Shown: in pieces, positions 1 to 12,500 of the stretch
How positions within the stretch are numbered: position 1 is the first letter of the stretch
How the letters are laid out: each line of letters begins with the position of its first letter
Assembly (NCBI GenBank): GCA_019744775.1
Contig: JAIETZ010000005.1
Span: forward strand, 1-64,000
Length of the DNA stretch: 64,000 nt
Direction: 5' to 3'
Source: Candidatus Obscuribacterales bacterium
Lineage (GTDB): Bacteria; Cyanobacteriota; Vampirovibrionia; Obscuribacterales; Obscuribacteraceae
Translations under genes and position numbers: made by a program
Notes under the pieces: model-generated
What the model saw: only the letters and a program-made list of their open reading frames with translations
Database searches by the model: none
What the model was told of the DNA's origin: nothing

Positions 1-560
1 TGTCGGGATGTTGGTGCCGGTAAGAGTATTGGAGAGCATGTTGGCGCCGATGATGGCATTGCCGCCGGTGGCAACACCCTGTCCGTTGACGATGAGTGTG
101 CCGCCGATTTGGCTTTCGCCTTGCAATTGAATGATGAGGGCGGTTAAGTTAGGATCAGTGAAGTCCAAACTATAGATGGGACCTTCAACATCCGGCGTGG
201 CAGTGCCATTGATGGTGACATTACCGCCAAGAGAAATTGCCGACGCAGACAATGACCCTGTATCGAAGATAACGGCACTGCCGTTGGAATTAACATGATT
301 ATCCGGAGCGGATGCGGTTATGCTGTTGGTGCCGAAATAAGTGACGCCGCCATTTGTGTTGTTAACAACTACATTACTTGGAGTGGTGGTGTTGGTGCCT
401 GTTGGCAGTGTTGTGCCGATGAAGATGTAGACGCGACCGAGTGTGTCGCCGGTGGTGCTGGCAGACAGTGTTGTGCCGCTATCAATTATGATGGCACCGG
501 ACGATGTATTCATGTCTTGAAGTATTAAATTTCCTTCGTCGACTGTTATGTCTTGCGAGA
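1..560 (-). repeat. Long-range module copy 1 of the giant adhesin (partial)
   Basis: Codes for the block that ends with GGTLIVNGQGVATGGNAII and then N-I-P. Its upstream part carries the NGG-x-x-YFGTNSI type segment around 300-420. It resembles the blocks near 3130-3830, 9590-10290, 10880-11560 and 13060-13760 and is cut by the window edge. Confidence 0.7.
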
Positions 561-3500
561 CACGAATGTCGCCATTTGCAATAATAGTAGCCGAACCACC
601 TATAACTGTGGTGGCACCATTGATTCTTACTTGTCCACTGGAAGAAGTGAGTTCAAAATCGCCTGCAACGTCAACAGCGAAGATCAGTACACCATTAGCT
701 TCGTGAATATAGGCACCTGACGAATCACCGTTGTTGATGGTGATGCTTGAAACGGCAGTCTGAATTGGATTAGACACTCCAATTCCACTGGCTGCGTTTA
801 ATGTGAGCCCAGTGCCAGAAATGGTGCCTGTCGTTTGAATAATTTGTACGCTTGAAGAAATACTGATATCGTCAGCAGCGGTTATGCTGGCCGATAATGT
901 CACGTCGCCATGACCGTTGTTGGTGGACAGTTGAATATTGCCCGCATTAAGAGTACCGCTTACGACTAATCCGGTCTGAGCGGACAAGTCTACAGATGAG
1001 TTGGAAGTACCAGTTACTACACCTGAATTAATCGAACCGAGAGTGCTCACATCTAATGACTTGTCACCAAGTGTAATGGTCTGACCGGCGCTTGTGAAGT
1101 TGCCTGTGCTGGTAAATACGAGATTGTAATTACCCTGGCCGGATCCGCTAACATCAAGATTGTCAGCTATAGCTAGTGTGGATTGCGATGATACTGATAC
1201 GGTTCCGGCAATTGTCGCAGTCAACATGTCATTGCTGACAAAGAAGGGGCTGGCATTGGATGTGCCACCGACTGCTACTGCTTCAACTTGATTTGGATTT
1301 AGTGTTACTAAGCCGTTGCCGGCAAAGATTGAATTGTAGTTCAAAGTTGCAGAAGTCAGGGTGACATTGCCGCTTGTGCCGGTATGACTCGTGGTCACGT
1401 AATTGCCTGCAATGTCGCCGGAAGATGTCACCGAGACGTTGCCGCCATGTCCGCTTTCCGCCTCTGCAAATAACCCACTGACTAGTATATTGTTTGATGA
1501 CGTCAATGTAATATCGCCGGCATTACCGGTACCGTGGTTAGATGTGATAATCGCCGATATACTGTTGCCATTGGCCAGGTTGAATGAGAGGGAAGGCAAG
1601 GTTCCGGAAGAATTTCCGTATCCGTAAATAATTGCGGTGGTGCCGAATGCAATCGTTGGTGTGGCAATTGGAGATCCTGGTGATGACGGATTACCACTTG
1701 AATAGAAAGTTAACGCTCCTGGTGTGGATGCGTCACTTTGGAAGAGGAGACTTTTTAAGTTGAATGTGGAGGTCCCACTATTTAGCGTTATGTTGCCTGC
1801 AGCACCTCCTGAACTTGAGACATCAATGCGTTGTGAAACACTAATTGCGCCGGCTGAAGTTAGGGTCATGCTGCCACCTGAGCCTGTTCCTAAGTTGAAC
1901 AGATCGATTGCTACGAGCGAAGTGCTATTGCCCAGGAAAAACGAAAGCGACGGTATATTGCTTGAAGAATTTCCGTAGGCGTTAATTGAAGAAGGACTTA
2001 GGAAAGTGACTGTCGGTACTGCTATTGCCGTGCCTGGCGAGAGATAATTTCCGGAACCATAGAAGGTGATCGTACCTGGAAGCCCTCCGGCGCCGTGAGT
2101 GTTCAAAGTGGTTAAATTGAAGGTGGATGTACCGCTATTTAGAGAGATGTTTCCACCTGCTCCACCATTACTGTAAGTTGTTAGATTTACGCCCACATTA
2201 ATGGCGTTAGCGGCCGTCAAGCTAATATCGCCACCGGCTCCTGTGCCGCTATTGTGAGTATCAATTGAAAAAATCGTATTACTGTTGGCTAGATTGAATG
2301 ACAAAGAGGAAATAGCGCTGGATTTTGAGCCATAGACCCAAATGTCCGAGCCGAATGCAAAGGTGACCGTTGGTGTGGCAATTGCCGAGCCTGGTGCCGA
2401 TGGATTGCCGGAACCGTAAAAGGCTATCGTTCCTGGAGTGTTGGAACTGCTGTAAGTCCAAAGACTAGACAAATTAAATGTTGATGTGCCGCTGTTGATT
2501 GTGACATTGCCGCCAGTACCGGAATCGGCTACTGTGGCCAGCCTGCTGGTAACGGTAATTGCCCCTGTTGAAGCAAGCGAGATATTTCCGGCATTACCGG
2601 TGCCGAAATTGGAAGTGTTGATTTCGCTAACTTCAATATCTTGATTGGACTGAAAAGATAATGATTGATTATTGCTGTCAGTGAAGCCATAGAAGTAAAG
2701 GGTTGCTCCTTGTTGAAATGCTACTGTTGGAATCGAAATTGCCGAGCCGGGTGAAGCGGCATTGCCACTGCCGTAAAATGTTAGTGTGCCCGGTGCGCCG
2801 CTGTTGCTGTAGGCATATGTGTTGCCTAGCGTAAACGTGGAAGTGCCACTATTGAGAATTATGTTGCCGCCATTTCCTGAAGCACCACTAATCTTGGCGC
2901 TGTTGATAGTGTTGATTGTCGTGATTGCTCCCGTCGCAGTAAGAGTTATTGCACCGGCATTGCCGCTTGTGTTGCTTTCAGTATTGATTGTGTTGACCGT
3001 TAATGAACCATTGGTGCTGGTTATGGCAACTGCACCGACTGCTGATGTGGCACCGTTTAGTTGGATCGCGCCATTGGCTGTAAGCGACAAACTGCCATTG
3101 CTGGTCAAGAGTCCGCTACTATCCATCAGAAATACCGGACCAGCTTGATTTGAACTTACATTGACCACACCTGCCGATGGACTGCCGCCGATGTATTCGT
3201 ATGTTCCGTTTAGTACGGCTTGAGAGGTGTGGGAGCTTCCGTCTATATTGATGGATACCACGTCGGAAAGTGTAAAACCTTGCATGGATACTGTCACGGA
3301 TTGCGGAATATTGTAGGCGGTCAGTGCTGCAGCCAAGTTTGCCGGCCCGATAATCACATTGCCGCCAGTCGCTATGCCGCCACCGTCAACGATGAGGGTG
3401 CCGCCGAGCTCCATGGTTCCCTGGAGATTGATAATCAGGGCGGTCACAGTTGGATCGGTGAGGTCAAGACTGTTCAGCAGAGTTAGTCCTCCACCCTCTG

Positions 3501-6500
3501 TAGCGTTGATGGTGACATCGCCATTGAGGGTAATTGCGTTAGCCGGTCGAGAGCCGGTATCGAAAACGATATCGGCGCCATCCGCATTGGCAAAGTTCTG
3601 CGGAGCATTGCTAGTGATGCTGTTGGTGCCGAAATAAACTTGTCCGCCGTTCTGTTCATCTACTGTCACATCGGAAGGAGTTGTTCCTGTAACGGCTGTG
3701 TAATCACCAATAGAGATGTAGACGTTGCCTAGCGAGCCGCTTGTTGCAGAAGCTGTAAGGGTCGAACCAGTCTCAAGGAAGATAATTCCCGAACTTGTAT
3801 TTGTATGCTTGAGTGTAATATTCCCTTGCGTAGCTTGAAGGTTAGCGCCTACGGCAGTTTCTAGCGAACCGTTAGCCAGAGTGATGCTAATGGAGCCATT
3901 GGTGGCAGTTAGTTCGGACAGCTCAAGCGCAGGAATGGTACCAGACATGGACATAGTGATTGAAAGTCCTGAGGCAAATATGAATCCAGCGACAAGACCA
4001 GATGCACCGCCTGTAATGTTGACGTCGCTGGTGGCGTTTACATTTAAGTCTGAACCGGGTGGCGCGAAGTTGAAGTTGATGGAGCCATTAACGCCGCTGA
4101 AAGATGTAACATCGATCCTGCTATTGAGGGTAACATTTAAGTCACCACCCTGATTGGCGATGGCCACACTGCCACCATTGCCTGAACCTGAAGCATAAGC
4201 GTCGATTGCACCTTTGACGCCGTTAGTAATGCTATTATCGTCACTATCGATTACAAAGTTGCCTGCGGCTGAATTGTAAGATAGCGTGACTATTCCTCCG
4301 TTGCCGCTGACGCCTTCCGCGTAAGCATCGATATCGCCCAAGACTGCCAAATTGCCGCTGCTTGAAAGTGAGACGTAACCCGCATTGGATGAGCCCACTA
4401 GAGTATTATGACTTGTGCTGGAGTCAACTCTTTCAAGCTGAATGGAGCCTGTACCTTGCTGAGTCATGACTATATCACCACCATGACCGAATGCGTTTCC
4501 ACCGCGGGTAGCAACAACGGTTGCCTGAATGCCGTCTTCGGCATTGAGAATAATGTAACCTCCGTTACCACCTTCTCTGGCCGCAGTGTCTAGTGAGAAG
4601 TCAAAATCAATTCCACCATGCTGAGCAGTCAGCACTATATTGCCACCATTGCCTCCGAGGGCGCCACCGTTGGCGGCAAGGTAAGAGGTGCTGGTAATGT
4701 TGCTTTCAGCTTGAATATTAATAGAGCCGGCATTGCCGAAATTTGCGGAGCCACCAATGTCGATGAAAGAGCCAATGGACACGGAGCCGGCAGATGTGAT
4801 GGATACATCGCCACCATTGCCGTAGCTGTCACTACTGAAGACGTCGTAACCTGGGGCATTGGTAAAAATGAACGATGTGGTGACATTGCCCGTGCTTGAA
4901 GTGATGTTGACGTCGCCGCCGTTGCCGCCGGATAGGCTGCCTGTGGACTTGAAGGTAGAGGCGTTGACATTGTCGTTGGCCAGGACGTCTATTCTGCCGG
5001 CAGAGCCATTGGCAGCAGCACGAGTAGCAACAACAGATTGAGCAGAACTGCTCACAAAGCCGAAATTTGCCTCGCCATTAGTTTCAATGCGAATGTTGCC
5101 GCCATTGCCTGGTAGATCTGAGCTTTCATTGCCTGGTCGGCTGCGACCTTCAGCTCTAGCACTTACAGTGCCGTTAATATCACCCTGAGCAACTAGAAAG
5201 ATCATGCCGGCGCGGCCACCGCCATCGAGCCAGTCGAAAGCGGAAGCGGAACTATCGAGGAAGCCGATTGAAGTAATTGTTCCAGAGTCGGACTGAATGA
5301 CGATGTTGCCGCCGTTGATGGGCTCAACAGATGTTCTACCGCCGGTGGCATTAGCCGATAAAAAGCTTATGTTGCTTCCTGCATGCAGTGTTATATCACC
5401 ACCGAAACCGGATCCAAGACCGGCTGAGTCGATAAAACCGCCGACGGAGATTGAGCCGGCAACCAAATTAATGGAGCCACCATTGCCGGAGGCGGTGCTG
5501 AAATCTGCGCCGCCATTAGCGCGAATGCTGCTGGTGGAACTAATTGAACCGGCTGCTATGTGGATCCAGCCGGCAGAACCACGAGAATTGCTGGTAAACG
5601 ACGACTCAGCAGAGCTATCGATGAAACTGTTGAAAGTGACGGCATCACCGGCGCCAATTAGAATATTGCCGCCTTTACCTTCTGCAAACACGGCACTGCC
5701 ACCGACGGCGTTAATATTTCCGTTGAGTGGATTGGTTACAGAAAAAGTAATATCTCCTGCAGCGGAAAGGAGGATTACATTGCCTCCGGAGCCTAGTTCT
5801 TCACCGCGAGCGTCGATGTACTCATTTATCGATATATTACCGGCAGACGAAATTATTACTGAACCTCCGGATCTTTCTTCATCAGTACCGCCGCCGCCGA
5901 CGCCACCGGTGAGAATCGCTTCTGTTGTGATGGTATTGGTAGAACCTAGAACTACATAGCCACCACTGGTATCTGCGCCGCCTCTGGTATCAAGATTACC
6001 CGTAAAGTTAAGACCACCGGCAGCAGTAGTATCAAAGTAGAGGCTGCCACCGCCAGTGGCGATACCGTCAATAGAAGTGATACCGGCATCAGTGTCGCGG
6101 ATGAGAATAACCATATTACCGGTGCCTGTGACAGTGAGTACTCCGCTATTAACGGTGAAAGTACCGAAAGTGCCTGTTGTTGTAGCAAATACTGCATCAC
6201 CGAAAGTGATGGGAGAATTAGCAGCGGCGTATAAGTTGGAAAAACTTGAGACAAGCGAAGCGCTTCCGTAGGTAGTGCTGGTCATCGTACCCGGAGTGAA
6301 GGAAGAGGGATTGAGCACAGACAATACGAGCGTGGATTCGGATGAGATATTGACAGTGCCCTGCATGTTGTTCTGGGTGGCGATGACTGCACCATTGTTG
6401 GATTCAAGAGAAATAGAAGGAGCAACAAGAGAGCCAAGACCGGTAAGTATTAAGTCCGCAGATGTAGAAAGGGTATTTTCAATCGTGATGCCGGTAGCGG

Positions 6501-9500
6501 CAGTAATCGTGCCGTCGTTTTTGACATATGAGAAGTTTGAAATATCCACAGTAGCCGAAGCAGATTCAATGCTGTCGGCACTAATTATAAGCGAGGCATT
6601 GGCAGCGTTAGTTACAAAGGCGACACTGCCTTCGGCGACGATGGTGCTGCCCGGAATAATTTGTATATCGCTGCCGGAAGTGATGGTGATTTCGTCATTG
6701 GTGGCGGTTATATCGCTAAGCGTAAGGAGTCCGGATTGGGAAGTGAGATAAAAGGCAGTTGCTGCTGAGCCGGTGACTATACCGGAAATCTGCTTTTGAG
6801 TGACATTGACTTCACCGTCGGCACTTTGGAAAGTGATGAGACCTGACAACGGATCAGCAACAAGTTTGCCGTCGTTAAAGGCAGTTATGGCAAGATCAAA
6901 ACCCGCCGGTGCCTGAATGGTTAAGGTGGCGCCAGCTCCAAGCGCGGCGATCAAGCCATCATTGGACAGGGCCGGAGTGGTAATGGTTATTGCACCGCTG
7001 CTGCCGTTCATCACTGGGGTGACAACTTGAACACCCTCAGAAATAATCACAGTTGATAATGGATCTGCGCTGGTCGTTATGGTAATTGTCGGTGCCTCAA
7101 TGTACGATGAACCATTGACGGTAAACAATTGGACAACATTGATGGCTGAAATATCTATGGAGTCATTTGCATATAGATTGTCTTGGACGGACACCCCCCC
7201 GTTATTATCGACTGCATGTAAAACAATATTTTCAGCGACAACTGAGCCTATAACATTTATATGGCTATCGGCAACAACTGAGAAGTTGTTGCTAACGCGA
7301 GAGACTGAAGAGGAGCCAACATAGACGGCGCTGTCGGCAAGAATGCTGACTTCACCTGCAATGCTTGAGTTACTTATAGAACCAATTTGGACACCACCCA
7401 TGCCTAGCAGTGGATCGCCACGACCTGTAACAGTGATGTCGTAGTCACCACCGCTGGTACTGAGGTTGACATTGCTGAGCCCTACATAGCCACCAGTTGA
7501 GCTTGTACCGGCAACGAATGAAATGGATGCACCGCTGGCAGTATAGTTGAAGTTGCGACCGGCATCGATAGTAATGCTGCCGCCGTCAACACCCATGTCA
7601 ATCCAGCCACTAGCTAAATTAGTGAAGCTGCTGCCGCCCGTCATTATGGTGAAGGCATTACTGTTGCCGGTGTAAGCCTGCCGCCAGGCAGAATTACCAT
7701 CGAAGAGATAGGATATATCGAGATCTCCGGTTGCTAAATTGGACAGTCCGCCATTTGTGCTGAGACCAAGGTTGTTGCTGCCGAGTGTTATGGAAATGCC
7801 TGTGCGGTCGATGGCTCCGGCTGACACAAGGACTAGGTTGTAGGAACTGGATAAGTCAATATCATCTTCGACGTTTAAAACTTGAGTGTGGTAGATGTCA
7901 CCGATTTGCAGAGTGCCGGTTGTGATATTTGCAAGGTCCGAGGCGGAAATATCGAAAGGAGCAGCTGTGCCGGTGGCGTCAGCAATGGCAACTATGGTAT
8001 CGCTGGTTGGTGCCAATGCTACAAAACCAGCCGGACCGGCATCCAGGGAGTTGCCATTGAAGGTAACAGGCGAACCACGCAGCTCAATTCTGCCGCTGTT
8101 GTCGACCGTCCCACCTGTGACGACGATGTTATCATTTAAATTCAAGTTGCCGCCGGCAGTAATGTAGACGCCGGCACCGACGTTAGCAATGGTTTCAATT
8201 GCGCCAACCTGCGCGCTGCCGTAAGTGGTGATGGTCAGGGAATTGCTATTGTCAAATTCTTCTCGCCCTAAAGTAATTGTTTGACCCTGACTTGTGAAGT
8301 TGCCGTTGCTGATGAGGACCAGATCATAGTTGCCGGGATCATCAATCGGACCGGAGACATCCAAGTCGGCGACAACTGTCATGCTTGACGCGTTGAGACC
8401 ATCACCGATTGTGAGAACTTGGGTGGTTATGTTTGCTAAATCACCGGCGGTGATGTCGAAACTGGTGCCGCTTGCAGTTGTGCCGCCAACATTAACTGCC
8501 ATTGAAGTTGTAGGTCTTAGTATTAGAGATGTAAATGCGTTTAACACATTCCCGTTAAGAATTACTGGGGAGCCGGCCAAAGTAACTTCTGACGCGCTGA
8601 TTGTACCGTTGAGGGTGACGGTACCTAATGCGTCCATCACCAGTGCATTGCTGCCGGTAGTCATGTCACCGGCATTGATTGCTCCAAGGGCATAGATACC
8701 TACAGCTCGGCTTTGGGAGTCAAATGTGAAGTCGTTGTATTCGTAACTGCCGTTTGTGTAGAAATTCAATTGTCGGTAAATGCTGGTGAAGCCTAGGTCG
8801 ACGTCGTCAGCTAAGGTAATGCTGTCGGTTGAAGTAAAGTTGCCTATATTGAGAGTGGCGGATCTTATGTGGTCGAGGTTGTTTTGGGAAATATCGAAAT
8901 TGACACCGCCTTGCGTCGGGGTGAAAAAGTTAATGTCCATAGCACTGGAAGGGTGAATGGTGACAATGCCATTGAAGGTACCGGCGTTGATATTTTCTCC
9001 TGGATCTAAGTTGAACATTATCGGGGAGCCGCTTAAATGGATGTTGCCGTTGATGCTGAAAGCGGAACCCGGATCAACTGCTTCTATCGCGTCATTTATG
9101 TAAAGAACCCCCAAAGCTGTAATACTAATGGTCGTACCGGTGCCGAAGATTCCATTGATGTAGGCGTCTGCTCCTGCTTCTATGCTCAAGGTATTGAATC
9201 CGAGAGTTATCGACTGGGAGTCCATGTCTACTGTGTCGGCACTAAGTAGTGTGAGGTTGTACAGGGTTGATACATTGATATCGTCGGCAAGGTAGAGACT
9301 GCCGGTGTTATTTGAGTCACCAATTGTTAGATTTCTGGCGACGATATTAGCCATGTCTGGGTCAATAATATCCAGAGCTGACCCGCCGCGAACTGCACCA
9401 CCGACATGAACAACGTAGTTGCTGCTAAGTGGATGAATTATTACTGAGCCGAAGCCGCCGGCATCTACGAGGCTTGTTAGCGTGTCGTTACGAAAGTCGT

Positions 9501-12500
9501 CAGTAATTAATGTAATAGTGCCATTGCTCTGCGAAGTAATGCTGCCTTCGTTGGTGACACTCGGTGCGCTCAGGGACAAATTGCCTGCGCTTGTGAGTAA
9601 TCCGGTGGAGTTCACCAAGAAGGCTGGTCCTGTTTGAGTAGATGTAACTTCTATCTGTCCGACTGCGCCGGCACCGGTAAACTCATGAGTGCCGGCAAGT
9701 ATTGCCTGTGAGCTGGTACTTGCGCCGCTAATGTCTATGGTTACAAAGTCACTGCCCGTAAATCCTTGCATGGTGACGGTGACGTTGTCCGGAATATTGT
9801 AGGCGGTCAGGGAAGTCGGTAAATTAGTCGGCGCAAGAATTACATTGCCGCCTGTAGCAATGCCATTGGTAACAACGAGTGTGCCGCCGATAACTGCTTG
9901 CTCTTGCAATAAGACTAAGTAGTTAACGGTGAAAGGATCGGTCAGATCAAGACTGGCTAATGAGCCCGCGGTTCCTTCTACATCACTTTCAATGCGAACA
10001 TTTCCATCAACGGTAATGGCCGTTGCCGCGGCGGAGCCGGTATTGAAAATTACCGTAGACGATGGGGCGGAAATGGAGTTGACTGGAGCATTAGAGGTGA
10101 TGCTATTGGTACCGAAATACGGTGAACCATAAATATTCATATTGGGTGGAGTTGAGCCGGTCACTGGTGACGTGGGGACATTACCGAGCACAATGTAGAC
10201 ATTGCCGAAAATGTCCCCAAGAGTGCTTGTTAAGCTAAAGGTAGAATTGGTGCCTAAATATATTGTGCCATCGACAGTGTCATTGTTTTGCAGAAGCAGG
10301 TTGCCGTTGTTGATCGAGATGGTGGAACCGGGTATTAGGGCAATCTGACCGCCTTCCGTAGTAATTGAGACGCTTGCGCTCTCAATATTGCCGCCGGTGA
10401 ATCCGGTGAAGGCATTGATGGAAACAAGTCCGGCAGCATTACCTGATTGAGCGGTCGCTGTAATGGAGTCCAGAGTTACGGCACCGGATGCGGATGAAAT
10501 TGTAATATTACCTGCGCCGCCGGCAATGTTTCCGCCATTGCTTACCAATCCGACAATTGAAATATCTCCCTCGGCCGTCAGGGTGATTGCGCCGCCTTTG
10601 CCTATTCCTGTGCCGCTGGTGTTGATTGTGTTGATGTCAATAATGGTGCCCGCATTTAGGATCACAGCACCTCCTGCCCCGGCGGCAGTTGCTTGGTTGG
10701 TCAGGGCATAACCAAGTGTTATTGATCCATCCGTAGTGTTGTCCGATGTGTCTAAAGTCAGACGCGTGCTGGCATGCAATACTCCGTAAAAGTTGATAGC
10801 ACCGTCAACGTTGACGGTCAAAGAGCCGTCCGATGTCATTTGTCCAGTTGTTAATGTTAGCGAGTTTCCTCCCAAAAAAGCTGGACCAGGCTCTGTCGAG
10901 GTGATGTTCAGCGTGCTGACTGAAGCTCCGGATGCAGACAGGAATTGCAGCGTGCCAACTACAGTAGCCTGGCTTGTTGTGCTGGCTCCGGTTATGTCGA
11001 TGTTGACTGACTCACCATCAAAATTGGCTAATGTAACCTGGTATAGGTTTGGCACATTTAGTGCGGAGATGCTGGTGTCCAGTATGTAAGGGAGGATAAC
11101 AGCTGTATTGTCAGTGTTGATAGAGCCACCTATGTAGTGAGCTGTTTGCAGATTTTCTATGGCTGTGACGACGCTTGCATCACTAAGATCAAGACTTGTA
11201 AGCGGAGTAAAGGTTTGTTCGGTCTGTGATGTGATGGTGGTGTTGCCGCCCAATAGTATGGCTGGTCCGGGCGCGCTACCTATGCTGAAAACTACACTTG
11301 CGTTTGTGCCATCGGCAGTGACTGTATTTGTTGAGGGACTGGCATTAACCTGCCCTGTACCAAAGTAAATTACTCCGCCGTTCAGTTCATTTGCTGTTAC
11401 GTTGCTTGGTGTCGGTCCGGTGTCGGGACTTGACGGAATACCGCCGATAACAAGGTAGATTTTACCTAATGTGGTGCCGGTGGTTGACGCGGTTAGCTCG
11501 GCATCAGACTCAATCACTATCTGACCATCAGTGGTGTTCAAGTTATTGATGGTTAGGTTGCCTTGGTTAGCGTAGATTGTACTGTTGGTGATGACGGTGA
11601 CATCACCCACAGTGTTTGTGATTGTAATTGAACCGTAATTTGTAATTATGGTTTCTAATCGTGTGCCATTGACGGTATCGTTATTCGTAATATTGAAATT
11701 GAGAAGAGCACTGCCTCTAAGGGTGCCGAGGGTTGATGCCAGTGTACCGGTGACGGAGCCGGTTAGACTGTGCAAATTGATCTGGCTGGTATCGGCCATA
11801 AGATCAATTGTAGATCCGTTAAGGATGACATTGCCGTTGTTGTTGACGGTAAAGGCGATTGCAGCGCTGCCGGAAATTGCACCTAATGTGAGATCGCCTG
11901 TGATGGTTTGTATGAAAATATTTTGGGAATCGGAGTTTATGCTGATTGCGCCGCTAATTGAATTTTGACTAACGCTGGTGTCAAATCCACTTGTATCTGT
12001 GCTTGTTATGTGAAGATCGCCTATGATGTTGCCGGCACCTATGAGTGTAGCTCCGGCAAACCCGTCAGTATAGGAGTAGAAAGTTCCTCCGGATGCTCCC
12101 AGCGGTGTTGCAATAACGCCTTCATTTGTCACCTGGGAGGTTCCTGATATGGAAATGGTGCCTGCGGAATTTACTTGCAGCCGAGCTCCTGATTCTACTG
12201 TCAGCAGATTAAAATTCATGGTCAGGTTAATTAGGGCAGGAGGCCCACTCTGCCAGGTAGCTTGCACAGTTGATCCGTTGGCAATAGTGAATGTGCTGCC
12301 GGAAGCTTCCAGATCAAGCACGGCGCCTGATGAAATATTGCGCAGGGTTACAGGGTCGAAGCCTGTGCTGTTGATATAGATGTCACCAGTTGTACTTGCG
12401 CTGAGTTCTTGAGTTTGCAGTGCAAGTGATAAACCGGTTGTGCTATTGGGACCACCAATCCAGCCGGATGTAGCGCGCAAGGTCATGCTGTTAGCTTCAA

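Noticed and set aside
7193-7199. Run of C bases within the giant gene as a phase-variation tract
   Set aside because: Only seven bases long and the frame continues correctly across it; weak support.
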